DNA from: Flavobacteriaceae bacterium
Lineage (GTDB): Bacteria > Bacteroidota > Bacteroidia > Flavobacteriales > Flavobacteriaceae
Direction: 5' to 3'
DNA length: 34,301 bases
NCBI GenBank assembly: GCA_030726725.1
Contig: JANRDC010000012.1
Coordinates: forward strand, 1-34,301
Under the pieces are notes generated by a model. It did no database searches, was not told the DNA's origin, and saw only the letters and a program-made list of their open reading frames with translations. The translations under genes and the position numbers were made by a program. Below are positions 1-7,862 of this stretch, piece by piece. Position 1 is the stretch's first letter. Each line of letters opens with the position of its first letter.

Positions 1-189
1 CTCTTGGACCCGGATGCTCGGCCAGACATTTCCGTCGGAAAAAACGGTGTGGATGTGGAGGTCAGTGGTCAGTGTCTGGTACCCCTTGATGTGGGGATAG
101 GCCACTGATGTAGTAGATGAATGACTGTGGTTTTGTGCTTGAGCAACCAAGCCCAAAAGCAAGAAGAGGCCAAGAATATTCTTTTTCAT
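1..189 (-). CDS. Secreted PHP-domain phosphodiesterase, N-terminal part (cut by window edge)
   Basis: The reading frame starts at an ATG at 189 (reverse strand) and runs off the left edge, giving 63 residues. Residues 1-19 form a signal peptide (MKK, a leucine-rich core, then AQAQ). Residues 43-53 read DLHIHTVFSDG, the first metal-binding motif of the PHP (polymerase and histidinol phosphatase) domain; the two histidines are expected to bind catalytic metal. The following VWPSIRV fits the secreted Bacteroidota PHP proteins annotated as Sb-PDE family phosphodiesterases. By family it should hydrolyse a phosphoester in the periplasm or at the cell surface; the substrate cannot be told. It begins 3 bp after the stop of the DUF2490 gene, so it is probably last or near last in the DUF4956-DUF2490 operon. 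The rest of the catalytic residues lie outside the window. Confidence 0.82.
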   Translation of the reverse strand, partial: MKKNILGLFLLLGLVAQAQNHSHSSTTSVAYPHIKGYQTLTTDLHIHTVFSDGNVWPSIRVQE

Positions 190-192
190 AGG

Positions 193-867
193 TTAAAGAG
201 CTAAATCCAGGGACAATTTAATAATATGACTTTGGGTGTAGGGTATCCCCTGTATTAATTTTTGGTCAAATATGTAGTCGATTTTCCAGGTTTTGTCTTT
301 TCCAGCATCGAGTTCAGTACCCAGTTTGATCCGCCAACCCGCGCCTCCTGAACGCTGAGGGTGGTCTATGTGGTGAAACCACTCAAATCCCAAGTTTGGA
401 TCTGCTTTCCAGTCTTTGATCTTGTAGGTGGCTTCGGTACGCATACGCAGCACTTGTTCCAGGGATTTGTCTCTATTGGTGACCCGATCGCTTTGAAACT
501 GAAGTCTGTGTTTCCAATCCAGTGGACCAGTTTCGTGCTTGTAGGTGGTCAGGAAGTATACCCGCTCAATGTTTTGATAGCCTCTGAGTCCCCCTTGGTC
601 ATCGTGACGCCAGGTGTGGCGCAGACCGCCAGATGTTTTAAAATCCTTGGCCCATCTGCTGCCTAACTCCATTTCCAAAAGGTAGGCATCAACATCCCCT
701 GCTTCTGTTCGCCACTGGGTTTGCGCCTGAATATCCCAGGATTTGTTCAGTTCTTTTTCAACCCCAAAACCAGTCCAGGTTCTTAGGGGCGTTTCTTGGG
801 CTGAGAGTGTTTTGTGAAAAAAGGCGACCATCAGCAACGCTGCAAAAAGTCGATAATCAATCCGCAT
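193..867 (-). CDS. DUF2490 family outer-membrane-type protein
   Basis: A 224-residue protein with a cleavable signal peptide (about residues 1-23, ending LSAQ). The mature part has alternating hydrophobic and polar residues and many aromatic residues (WTGFGVEKEL, GLRHTWRHDD, LGFEWFHHID), as in small beta-barrels, and it ends in a hydrophobic strand (KLSLDLAL). This pattern and length fit DUF2490, a Bacteroidota family of predicted outer-membrane barrels without a known function. The ATG at 867 overlaps the end of the DUF4956 gene by 11 bp, so the two are probably translationally coupled. The family call is from recognition of sequence style; a profile search would settle it. Confidence 0.75.
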   Translation of the reverse strand: MRIDYRLFAALLMVAFFHKTLSAQETPLRTWTGFGVEKELNKSWDIQAQTQWRTEAGDVDAYLLEMELGSRWAKDFKTSGGLRHTWRHDDQGGLRGYQNIERVYFLTTYKHETGPLDWKHRLQFQSDRVTNRDKSLEQVLRMRTEATYKIKDWKADPNLGFEWFHHIDHPQRSGGAGWRIKLGTELDAGKDKTWKIDYIFDQKLIQGIPYTQSHIIKLSLDLAL

Positions 868-1453
868 AATAGACAGTTAGTTTAGCCATTTGCGCTTGTC
901 GATCAATTTTTTGTAAGTCAATACGGTCAATTTTCCAACCGTGTTTTGATTCAAGTTCTTGCTTGAGCAAGGACAAGCCATCGGCCTTGGCTATGTTTTC
1001 GTAGGGCTCTACCCATTCAATTTTTTGCAGCGCTTCGTTGTTTCGAATCATGCGTTCCAGCAAATAAAGCAGGATGATCATAAAACTATTGCCCATAATC
1101 AATTCGAGCATAGAAGACTCATCCCTGGACAGTGCGTTGATGATCGACACCCCAATCACCACAAAAAGATAGGTCATTTCTTTGATTCCAATGGTGTCTG
1201 TTCGGTAGCGAATAATGCCGAAAACAGCAAACAAACCCAGGGCCAATCCCAGGTCCAATTCGTACTTCTGGAGGTTGTAGCAAAGCAAAAAAACCACCGT
1301 GCTGATCATCAAATAAGTGAACACATAAATGGGGTTTTTGGAAAAGCGGTAATAAACACCCCTAACCAACACCATGACAAAGAAAAAATTGAGCCCTAAG
1401 CGCAGCAATAACGGCCACAGAGCATCGGCAATCCAAGGAGAAAATCCGTTCAT
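857..1453 (-). CDS. DUF4956 family integral membrane protein
   Basis: About 198 residues from the ATG at 1453. A longer frame exists from a GTG at 1510, but the extra 19 residues (rich in Cys, Arg and Gln) look unlike the hydrophobic start expected. Four or five membrane segments are visible in the N-terminal two thirds. The central block LGLALGLFAVFGIIRYRTD, followed by IGIKEMTYLFVVIG, is the hallmark of DUF4956. The C-terminal third is soluble and mixed-charge. In other Bacteroidota and Firmicutes, DUF4956 genes are often found beside VTC-type polyphosphate polymerase genes; none is visible here, though the left edge truncates the operon. The function is unknown. It heads an operon with DUF2490 and the PHP protein. 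No clear TAnnTTTG element was found upstream. Confidence 0.8.
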   Translation of the reverse strand: MNGFSPWIADALWPLLLRLGLNFFFVMVLVRGVYYRFSKNPIYVFTYLMISTVVFLLCYNLQKYELDLGLALGLFAVFGIIRYRTDTIGIKEMTYLFVVIGVSIINALSRDESSMLELIMGNSFMIILLYLLERMIRNNEALQKIEWVEPYENIAKADGLSLLKQELESKHGWKIDRIDLQKIDRQAQMAKLTVYYAD

Positions 1454-1649
1454 AAAGAGTGAGTTGATTCCCCTAAGATATTTGAAAAATTGGGTTTGTC
1501 GACAATGCACGCACTTTTAGAGTTTAAATACTTGACAATCAATTACTTGAATTTGCAATGTAAAATAACAGTTAACTCAACTCGATTTTTTTGAAAACAC
1601 CCACTTTTTCAATTTTTTTCTTTTCATTTGCACTTGCATTACGCATAGA

Positions 1650-1823
1650 ATGAACACAGCTGTTTTTGTTTTTGGGTCTGCGAATCAGTCGAAGTATTTT
1701 TCACAGACAGCCTGGCACACAGGCACCCAAAATGTAAAGCCTACTTCGCTGGTGGACCTCCACTTTCGCTTGTACAGCGCGTATACTTTTGTACCTACCA
1801 CCGTCAGACAAATTTTGATCTAA
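1650..1823 (+). CDS. Possible 57-residue peptide (unproven)
   Basis: An ATG at 1650 opens a 57-codon frame closed by TAA at 1821. The product starts MNTAVFVFGSANQ and ends VRQILI. It has no signal peptide, no membrane segment and no motif I recognise. There is no clear ribosome binding site, and the speA promoter-like element lies inside it. A frame of this length is not rare by chance, so this is a weak candidate. Confidence 0.15.
   Translation: MNTAVFVFGSANQSKYFSQTAWHTGTQNVKPTSLVDLHFRLYSAYTFVPTTVRQILI
1710..1724. repeat. Inverted repeat (5-bp stem) in the DUF4956/speA gap
   Basis: GCCTG at 1710-1714 and CAGGC at 1720-1724 are perfect complements around a 5-base loop. No T-tract follows on either strand, so it is not a typical terminator. 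It could be an operator half-site pair or chance. Confidence 0.4.
1784..1791 (+). promoter_or_regulatory. Bacteroidota -7 promoter element for the speA operon
   Basis: TACTTTTG matches TAnnTTTG exactly, about 90 bp before the speA ATG. No TTG lies at the usual -33 spacing: the nearest, at 1770-1772, leaves a spacer of only 11 bp. The call therefore rests on the -7 element and its position. Confidence 0.45.
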
Positions 1824-1881
1824 TACGTTGTATATTAATTCGTTACAACTATTATTTTAATCACGGTACAAAATTTCATCG

Positions 1882-3282
1882 ATGAACATTCAGTATAAAG
1901 ACCTTATTGATCAGAGTTATTATTTTCCCCAAAAGGAATTTACCCTAGAGGGAAACAACTTGGAGTTTCACGGCATCGACCTCAATGGCTTGGTGGCTGA
2001 GTACGGATCTCCTTTGAAGTTTACCTATTTGCCTAAAATCTCAGAAAACATCGTTCAGGCCAAAAAATGGTTTAGCCAGGCGATGAAAAAGCACGAGTAC
2101 ATGGGCAAATATTTTTACTGCTACTGCACCAAAAGCTCTCATTTCAAGCATGTGCTGGACGAGGCACTGAAAAACAATATCCACATCGAAACCTCCTCGG
2201 CTTTTGATTTGAATATTGTGGAAAACCTGAAAGAGGCGGGGTCGATCAAGAACGACACCTACGTGATCTGCAACGGGTTTAAGCGCAGTCAATACATTGA
2301 CAATATTGCTAACCTGATCAATGGAGGACACAAAAATTGCATTCCCATCCTGGACAATTACGAGGAACTCCCCTTGTTGACGGGACAGATCAAGAAGAAA
2401 TTTAAAGTAGGGATTCGCATCGCTTCTGAAGAGGAACCAAAGTTCGAGTTTTACACCTCTCGCTTGGGTATTGGGTACAGAAACATCCTGCCATTCTACC
2501 GCCAACAGATCGAGTCCAATCCACAGGTTGAACTCAAAATGCTTCACTTTTTCATCAATACTGGGATCAACGACACCGCGTATTACTGGAATGAACTGCA
2601 AAAGTGTATGAAGGTGTACGTCGCTCTAAAAAGGGAATGCGACACCTTAGATAGTTTGAATATCGGAGGTGGATTTCCGATTAAAAACTCATTGGCCTTT
2701 GATTACGATTACGCCTATATGGTGGATGAAATCATCAATCAGATCAAGATGGCTTGTGAGGAAGCGGAAATCGACATGCCACACATATTCACTGAGTTTG
2801 GCAGCTACACCGTAGGTGAAAGTGGAGGTGCTATTTATCAAGTTCTTTACCAAAAGCAGCAAAACGACCGCGAAAAGTGGTACATGATCAATTCTTCATT
2901 TATCACTACGCTGCCTGACACCTGGGCGATTAACAAGCGATTTATCATGTTGCCCATCAACCGATGGAACGATGAATACGAACGGGTTTTGCTCGGTGGT
3001 TTGACTTGTGATAGCGATGACTATTACAACAGTGAGCAGCACATGAACGCGATTTATCTGCCCAAATACAAGTCGGACAAACCGCTTTTTATCGGATTTT
3101 TCAATATCGGCGCTTACCAAGAGACCATCGGTGGATACGGGGGACTACAACACTGCCTGATTCCGAGTCCCAAGCATATCTTGATCGACAGGGATGCAGA
3201 CGGTAATTTGGTCACTAAACTTTTTAAAGAACAACAAAGAGCCGAAGAAATGTTGGCTATATTAGGATATGAAAACAAGTAG
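1882..3282 (+). CDS. speA: Arginine decarboxylase, fold-III PLP enzyme
   Basis: The enzyme makes agmatine from arginine, the first step of the arginine route to putrescine. The 466-residue product has the alanine-racemase/ornithine-decarboxylase fold: the PLP-binding lysine is K84 in YCYCTKSSHF, the phosphate-binding loop is IGGGFP (residues 261-266), and the catalytic Cys-Asp pair is in GLTCDSDD (C376, D377). It is much shorter than the roughly 650-residue E. coli SpeA and matches the compact form found in Flavobacteriia. Arginine rather than ornithine or lysine is inferred from the next gene, agmatinase, which overlaps by 14 bp. The ATG at 1882 is the first in frame. It heads a five-gene coupled operon with dispersed overlaps. 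Confidence 0.85.
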   Translation: MNIQYKDLIDQSYYFPQKEFTLEGNNLEFHGIDLNGLVAEYGSPLKFTYLPKISENIVQAKKWFSQAMKKHEYMGKYFYCYCTKSSHFKHVLDEALKNNIHIETSSAFDLNIVENLKEAGSIKNDTYVICNGFKRSQYIDNIANLINGGHKNCIPILDNYEELPLLTGQIKKKFKVGIRIASEEEPKFEFYTSRLGIGYRNILPFYRQQIESNPQVELKMLHFFINTGINDTAYYWNELQKCMKVYVALKRECDTLDSLNIGGGFPIKNSLAFDYDYAYMVDEIINQIKMACEEAEIDMPHIFTEFGSYTVGESGGAIYQVLYQKQQNDREKWYMINSSFITTLPDTWAINKRFIMLPINRWNDEYERVLLGGLTCDSDDYYNSEQHMNAIYLPKYKSDKPLFIGFFNIGAYQETIGGYGGLQHCLIPSPKHILIDRDADGNLVTKLFKEQQRAEEMLAILGYENK

Positions 3283-4204
3283 AACCTACGCAGGTATACC
3301 AGAGGAGAACGCTCAATTAGAGACGTCAAAAATCGTTTTAATCCCTGTTCCTTACGACGGTACGAGCACCTGGGGCAAGGGTGCAGACCAAGGCCCTGAA
3401 GCATTTTTATCCGCTTCTGAGAACATGGAATTATACGATATCGAAACGGAGCAAGAAGTGTACAAGCAAGGTGTTTTTCTAGCGCCAGCAGTTACAGAGA
3501 AAAGCAGTCCTGAGGCGATGGTGGATGCAGTACACGCGGCGGCAAAATCCTACATCAAACGCAATAAGTTTGTGACCCTTTTTGGGGGAGAGCACTCGAT
3601 TTCTATCGGAAGCATTCGCGCGTTTAACGAGTGTTTTGAAAATTTAACCGTGTTGCAAATCGATGCGCATGCAGATTTAAGACCTACCTACGGGGGGACT
3701 ACCTGTAACCACGCATGTGCCGTGCACGAAGCGAGCCAAACCACCAATTTGATTCAAGTCGGTATTCGTTCTATGGACGCCATTGAGTTAAACTTTATGA
3801 ACCGAGAGAAAACATTTTTTGCCCATGAAATGGCGGAAGATGACTACTGGGCGGATAAAGTGGTTGATCTGTGCACAGAACACGTCTTTATCACCATCGA
3901 TTTGGATGCTTTTGATCCATCGATCTGCCCGGCAACCGGCACTCCTGAACCAGGAGGTATGTTGTGGTATGAGACCATGAATTTGCTGAAGGAAGTATTC
4001 AAGCAAAAAAAGGTGGTGGGATTTGATATTGTTGAATTGTGCCCCAATGCAGCGTCTAAGCCTTCAGAGTTTTTAGCCGCAAAGTTGTACTACAAAATGT
4101 TGGCTTATAAATTTAAAAATGAGGCTTTTGATGAGCCTTATGAGTCCACATTTGGGACGACACACACTGTAAAAAAATTCAAACCCCACCAAGATGAAGC
4201 ATAG
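3269..4204 (+). CDS. speB: Agmatinase (ureohydrolase family)
   Basis: It hydrolyses agmatine to putrescine and urea. The 311-residue protein carries the three dimanganese-site motifs of the arginase/agmatinase family: GGEHS (106-110), DAHADLR (132-138) and DLDAFDPS (211-218). Length is normal for agmatinase. The N-terminal PVPYDGTSTWGKGAD motif is typical of SpeB rather than arginase. The start ATG lies inside the end of speA (14-bp overlap) and its own end overlaps the next gene by 11 bp, so the three are likely translated together. The pair speA-speB gives a complete arginine-to-putrescine route. Confidence 0.92.
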   Translation: MKTSRTYAGIPEENAQLETSKIVLIPVPYDGTSTWGKGADQGPEAFLSASENMELYDIETEQEVYKQGVFLAPAVTEKSSPEAMVDAVHAAAKSYIKRNKFVTLFGGEHSISIGSIRAFNECFENLTVLQIDAHADLRPTYGGTTCNHACAVHEASQTTNLIQVGIRSMDAIELNFMNREKTFFAHEMAEDDYWADKVVDLCTEHVFITIDLDAFDPSICPATGTPEPGGMLWYETMNLLKEVFKQKKVVGFDIVELCPNAASKPSEFLAAKLYYKMLAYKFKNEAFDEPYESTFGTTHTVKKFKPHQDEA

Positions 4205-5168
4205 AGGACCGATTTCTGAATTTATCACCAAATACTATCTGCACTTTAATGCGGCGAGTTTGGTGGACGCCGCAAAAGGCTATGAGGATCAACTAGCTCA
4301 AGGGTCTAAAATGTTGGTGTCACTCGCAGGTGCTATGAGTACAGCGGAGTTGGGCAAGATATTTGCCGAGGTGATTCGTCAAGATAAAGTGCAAATTATT
4401 TCTTGTACAGGAGCTAACTTGGAGGAGGACATTATGAATTTGGTTGCCCACTCTCATTACGAGCGCGTTCCCCACTACAGAGACCTAACCCCTCAGGATG
4501 AATGGGATTTGTTGGAACGCGGACTTAACCGAGTTACAGATACCTGTATTCCTGAAGAAGAGGCCTTTAGAAGATTGCAAAAACACATCTACCAGATTTG
4601 GAAAGATGCTGAAGATGCTGGTGAACGATATTTCCCCCACGAGTTTATGTACAAACTTTTGTTGTCGGGTGTTTTAGAGCCCTACTATGAAATTGACATT
4701 CAAAACTCCTGGATGTATGCTGCTGCCCAGAAAAACCTACCGATGGTCGTTCCAGGGTGGGAGGACAGTACCATGGGTAATATATTTGCCTCTTATGTGC
4801 TCAAGGGAGAGCTCAAAGCTTCGACCATGAAATCAGGGATAGAATACATGACCTTTTTGGCGGACTGGTACACACAAAATTCAGCACATGGTATTGGATT
4901 TTTCCAAATAGGAGGAGGAATAGCTGGGGATTTCCCCATCTGTGTTGTGCCTATGCTTTACCAAGACATGGAGCGTACAGACACTCCTTTTTGGAGCTAT
5001 TTTTGCCAAATCAGCGACTCGACCACCAGCTACGGTTCATACTCTGGAGCGGTGCCTAACGAGAAGATCACTTGGGGTAAATTGGACATCAATACCCCTA
5101 AATTTATCATAGAAAGCGACGCTACTATTGTAGCTCCATTAATCTTTGCCTATTTACTAGAGATGTAA
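4194..5168 (+). CDS. Deoxyhypusine synthase-like protein without the catalytic lysine
   Basis: A 324-residue protein of the deoxyhypusine synthase (DHS) family. The NAD-binding and fold landmarks are kept: SLAGAMSTAELG (43-54), SCTGANLEED (70-79), VVPGWEDSTMGN (185-196), TWGKLD (293-298) and SDATIVAPL (308-316). In eukaryotic DHS the segment GGGVVKHH holds the lysine that carries the butylamine intermediate; here the aligned segment is GGGIAGDF (240-247), with Gly245 in place of lysine and no lysine nearby. Bacteria have no eIF5A, and some bacterial DHS relatives are thought to make homospermidine. Position after speA-speB points to a putrescine, agmatine or spermidine substrate, but the loss of the lysine means the known mechanism cannot be assumed. 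Family assignment is firm; reaction unknown. Confidence 0.85.
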   Translation: MKHRGPISEFITKYYLHFNAASLVDAAKGYEDQLAQGSKMLVSLAGAMSTAELGKIFAEVIRQDKVQIISCTGANLEEDIMNLVAHSHYERVPHYRDLTPQDEWDLLERGLNRVTDTCIPEEEAFRRLQKHIYQIWKDAEDAGERYFPHEFMYKLLLSGVLEPYYEIDIQNSWMYAAAQKNLPMVVPGWEDSTMGNIFASYVLKGELKASTMKSGIEYMTFLADWYTQNSAHGIGFFQIGGGIAGDFPICVVPMLYQDMERTDTPFWSYFCQISDSTTSYGSYSGAVPNEKITWGKLDINTPKFIIESDATIVAPLIFAYLLEM

Positions 5169-5169
5169 T

Positions 5170-5469
5170 ATGAAGAATTTGAAGCGTGTCATCATCGATT
5201 ACAAAAAACTCACCCCAGAGCTGTTAAAGCTTTTGGTAGAGACTTACCCTGAAGGGTATGATGATTCTAATGTGGTTACCTTTCGCAACCTCAAAGGCGA
5301 ATTAATTGAAGCTGTTGAGGTGTCTACCGTGGACACTAAGTATTTGGTGAAAATCAGTACTTCACTGGAGAAATCCATGGCCAATTTTGATGAGGATGAA
5401 GAAGTGTTTGATGCAGATGCGGATACAGATCCTGAAATCCCTGAAGTAGACGAAGTTGAAGAGGAATAA
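5170..5469 (+). CDS. Conserved hypothetical protein with acidic C-terminal tail
   Basis: A 99-residue protein that starts 1 bp after the stop of the DHS-like gene. Residues 1-70 look like a small alpha/beta domain ([43 protein letters not shown]). From about residue 73 the chain is almost entirely acidic and ends VDEVEEE. There is no signal peptide or membrane segment. I recognise it only as a small conserved protein seen beside these genes in flavobacteria; no function is known to me. The following gene is RimK, which elsewhere adds glutamates to a Glu-ending acidic tail, so this protein could be a substrate. That is inference from context. Confidence 0.7.
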   Translation: MKNLKRVIIDYKKLTPELLKLLVETYPEGYDDSNVVTFRNLKGELIEAVEVSTVDTKYLVKISTSLEKSMANFDEDEEVFDADADTDPEIPEVDEVEEE

Positions 5470-5482
5470 TCCCCCAGTAGCT

Positions 5483-6892
5483 ATGGACCAACTCACCTTA
5501 TTGGGGAGTGAGGAGTGGTGTCAACTCTCCAGCCTCCACATCCCTGCCATAAAGGTGCGGGTGGACTCTGGGGCAAAAACCTCTTCCATTCAAGCTTCTA
5601 AAATCAAACCTTTTGTCAAAGATGGGCAGGACTGGGTAAAGTTTGAGGTCAATCCGCTTCAGGACAATATGACCATTTCTGTGCCTTGTGAAGCCCGCGT
5701 ATTTAGCAGAAGAATTGTCAAAAGTTCTATCGGTATTGCTGAGGAGCGATTCGTGATTAAAACACAGGTTGTTTTGGGCGGATTGGCCTTTGACATACAG
5801 TTGACTTTGGCGAGTCGCGACACCATGGAGTATCGCATGCTGCTCGGTCGAGAGGCTTTAGTCGGTCGCTATTTGGTCAACCCAGCAGCATCGTTTAACC
5901 TGGGCGATTGCTCAGAGGAAACGCTGAGAATTCACTATAAATCTTATATCAAAGAGAAAACCGGATTGCGCATTGCACTCCTGGCGAGTAATCCAGCACT
6001 TTATTCCAACCGCAGAATTATGGAGGCCGGCGAGGCCCGCGGTCATGAGATGGTCTTTCTCAATGTGGAGCATCTGTATATCAAGCTCGATGCCAACTCT
6101 CCGGAGATCAGGTATCGCGGAGGAAATATCCTCAATGATTTTGATGCGATTATACCCAGGATTAAACCTTCGGTAACTTTTTATGGCTGTGCTTTATTGC
6201 GTCAGTTTAAACACTTGGGGGTGTATTGTTTGAATTCCGCGGAATCGATCACCCAGTCCAGGGATAAATTGTTTGCCTCCCAGCTTTTTTCTGAAAACGA
6301 CATACATATTCCTACTACAGGATTTGCCAAGTCACCGATGGACACCAAGGATTTGATCCGCATGGTGAATGGGGCCCCGCTGATTATCAAGCTCTTGGAA
6401 AGCACCCAAGGCAAAGGCGTGGTGTTGGCGGAGACCAACAAAGCTGCGGAAAGTGTGATCAATGCCTTTAAAAGTGTCAAGACCAATATTTTGGTTCAGG
6501 AGTTTATCAAAGAAGCCAATGGGCAGGACATTCGTTGCTTTGTCGTGGGCGGGCGAATAGTCGCCTCGATGCAACGTCAGGCAGAGCGCGGAGAGTTCCG
6601 CGCTAACTTGCACCAAGGCGGAAAGGCTTCTCTGGTTAAAATCACCTCGGAGGAAAAGAAACTAGCCCTAAAAGCGGCCAAGGTGTTCAACCTAGCGGTG
6701 GCTGGTGTAGATATTATTCGCTCCAACAAAGGTCCTTTGCTCTTGGAAGTAAATTCCTCTCCAGGATTGGAAGGTATAGAAAATGCAACAGGTGTTAACG
6801 TGGCCAACTCCATGATTGAAGCCATCGAAAAAAACATCAAATACCGTTTGGAGGCACTGGCAGCTGAGGCTACTTCAAATGAGCCAACATAG
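5483..6892 (+). CDS. rimK: RimB-like retropepsin domain fused to RimK-type glutamate ligase
   Basis: 469 residues from the ATG at 5483, 13 bp after the previous stop. A longer frame from a TTG at 5456 adds nine residues and is less likely. Residues about 1-145 match the RimK-linked ATP-dependent zinc protease/RimB family, with the aspartic-protease-like VDSGAKTSS (Asp28) and LLGREAL (120-126). Residues from about 162 onward are an ATP-grasp ligase of the RimK type: [19 protein letters not shown] start, STQGKG loop (307-312) and [10 protein letters not shown] (422-431) for metal and ATP binding. RimK adds glutamates to the C-terminus of ribosomal protein S6 in E. coli; RimB acts on the same tail in Pseudomonas. 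The fusion puts both activities in one chain. Its end overlaps the convergent threonine dehydrogenase gene by 23 bp. Confidence 0.85.
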   Translation: MDQLTLLGSEEWCQLSSLHIPAIKVRVDSGAKTSSIQASKIKPFVKDGQDWVKFEVNPLQDNMTISVPCEARVFSRRIVKSSIGIAEERFVIKTQVVLGGLAFDIQLTLASRDTMEYRMLLGREALVGRYLVNPAASFNLGDCSEETLRIHYKSYIKEKTGLRIALLASNPALYSNRRIMEAGEARGHEMVFLNVEHLYIKLDANSPEIRYRGGNILNDFDAIIPRIKPSVTFYGCALLRQFKHLGVYCLNSAESITQSRDKLFASQLFSENDIHIPTTGFAKSPMDTKDLIRMVNGAPLIIKLLESTQGKGVVLAETNKAAESVINAFKSVKTNILVQEFIKEANGQDIRCFVVGGRIVASMQRQAERGEFRANLHQGGKASLVKITSEEKKLALKAAKVFNLAVAGVDIIRSNKGPLLLEVNSSPGLEGIENATGVNVANSMIEAIEKNIKYRLEALAAEATSNEPT

Positions 6893-7805
6893 TGCTCACC
6901 ATCTGGGATAAGTCATATTGAGGCTTCCATCCCCAATCCTTTCTTGCCCAGGAGTCGTCGATTGATTTTGGCCACGAATCTGCTATTTTTTGGCGCGCAT
7001 CTGGCGCATAGCTGATCGTGAACTCAGGCAAGTGTTTTTTGATCTCTTCAGCCAATGCTTCTGGGCTAAAGGACATAGCAGAAAGGTTATAGGCAACCCC
7101 GGGTTTTGCCTTTGTCGCAGGGGCGTCCATCAAAGCCAGCGTAGCAGCTATAGCATCATCCATATACATCATGGGCAGCGCAGCATCTGAAGACAAATAA
7201 CAGTCGAAATGGCCTGTAGCGAGCGCTTCATAAAAAATGGTCACTGCGTAGTCCGTGGTGCCCCCTCCAGGAGCTGATTTGTGACTGATTAAACCCGGAT
7301 AGCGGAGACTTCGCACATCCACTCCGTATTTTTGGTGGTAGTATTGACACCACATTTCTCCGGAAAGCTTGGATATTCCGTAAACCGTTGACGGTTCCAT
7401 CACGCCGAGTTGAGGTGTGTTTTCCTTGGGAGAGCTAGGTCCGAAAACCGCAATGCTGGAAGGCCAGAAAATTCTGCTAATCAGCCCATCTTTGGCCAGG
7501 CGCAACACGTGAAATAGGGTGTTCATATTCAGGGACCAAGCCAAGTCTGGATGTTGTTCCCCAGTGGCGGACAACATGGCGGCCATCAAGTAGACCGCAT
7601 CTATTTTTTCACGCACCACCACCGCTCTAAGTGCGGATTCATCTAAGGCATCTAGTTGTATAAATGGTCCTTCTTGTTCAGGCGCGTTGTTCGGCTTGAC
7701 ATCACTGGCAATTACCTGGTTTACGCCGTGTTTAGCGCGTAATGCAATGACTAGTTCTGTGCCGATTTGGCCGTTTGCTCCGAGAATAAGACACTTTTGA
7801 GACAT
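6870..7805 (-). CDS. tdh: L-threonine 3-dehydrogenase, SDR (UDP-galactose-epimerase-like) type
   Basis: 311 residues in an extended short-chain dehydrogenase fold. The NAD-binding loop is GANGQIG (9-15) and the catalytic pair is Y142 and K146 in YGISK, with serines at 116-117. [10 protein letters not shown] followed by [10 protein letters not shown] is characteristic of the short-chain threonine dehydrogenases known from psychrophilic flavobacteria and from animals, rather than of sugar epimerases. It oxidises threonine to 2-amino-3-oxobutyrate, which is then cleaved to glycine and acetyl-CoA. The partner ligase gene kbl is not in this window. The gene is convergent with rimK and divergent from the lipoprotein gene. 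Confidence 0.85.
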   Translation of the reverse strand: MSQKCLILGANGQIGTELVIALRAKHGVNQVIASDVKPNNAPEQEGPFIQLDALDESALRAVVVREKIDAVYLMAAMLSATGEQHPDLAWSLNMNTLFHVLRLAKDGLISRIFWPSSIAVFGPSSPKENTPQLGVMEPSTVYGISKLSGEMWCQYYHQKYGVDVRSLRYPGLISHKSAPGGGTTDYAVTIFYEALATGHFDCYLSSDAALPMMYMDDAIAATLALMDAPATKAKPGVAYNLSAMSFSPEALAEEIKKHLPEFTISYAPDARQKIADSWPKSIDDSWARKDWGWKPQYDLSQMVSTMLAHLK

Positions 7806-7824
7806 AGGATTTCAACTGTTCACC

Positions 7825-7832
7825 CAAAGGTA
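7825..7832 (-). promoter_or_regulatory. -7 promoter element for threonine dehydrogenase
   Basis: Read on the minus strand this is TACCTTTG, an exact TAnnTTTG, ending 19 bp before the tdh ATG. No clear -33 TTG is visible. Confidence 0.45.
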
Positions 7833-7862
7833 ACTTATATTAAAATTTGTACCTTCGAGGCT

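Larger units (their letters stand above)
1454..1881. other. Divergent intergenic region, 428 bp
   Basis: The gap separates the minus-strand DUF4956 operon from speA. It is AT-rich near 1510-1640 with T-tracts around 1585-1625. It holds a perfect 5-bp hairpin at 1710-1724, a short inverted repeat at 1752-1763, a TAnnTTTG element on the plus strand at 1784-1791, and an open 57-codon frame at 1650-1823. No tRNA, riboswitch or known regulatory RNA was recognised. Confidence 0.8.

Noticed and set aside
959-1399. 146-codon frame on the plus strand opposite the DUF4956 gene
   Set aside because: It is antisense to a recognised membrane protein, and its product has no coherent domain or membrane pattern.
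2041-2601. 186-codon frame on the minus strand opposite speA
   Set aside because: The forward frame is a clear arginine decarboxylase; the reverse product is a codon-bias shadow.
3269-4204. Arginase or formiminoglutamase instead of agmatinase
   Set aside because: The N-terminal PYDGT-type motif and the coupled arginine decarboxylase gene favour agmatinase.
6870-7805. UDP-sugar epimerase for the short-chain dehydrogenase
   Set aside because: The [10 protein letters not shown] and [10 protein letters not shown] segments match threonine dehydrogenases of this fold, and no sugar genes are nearby.
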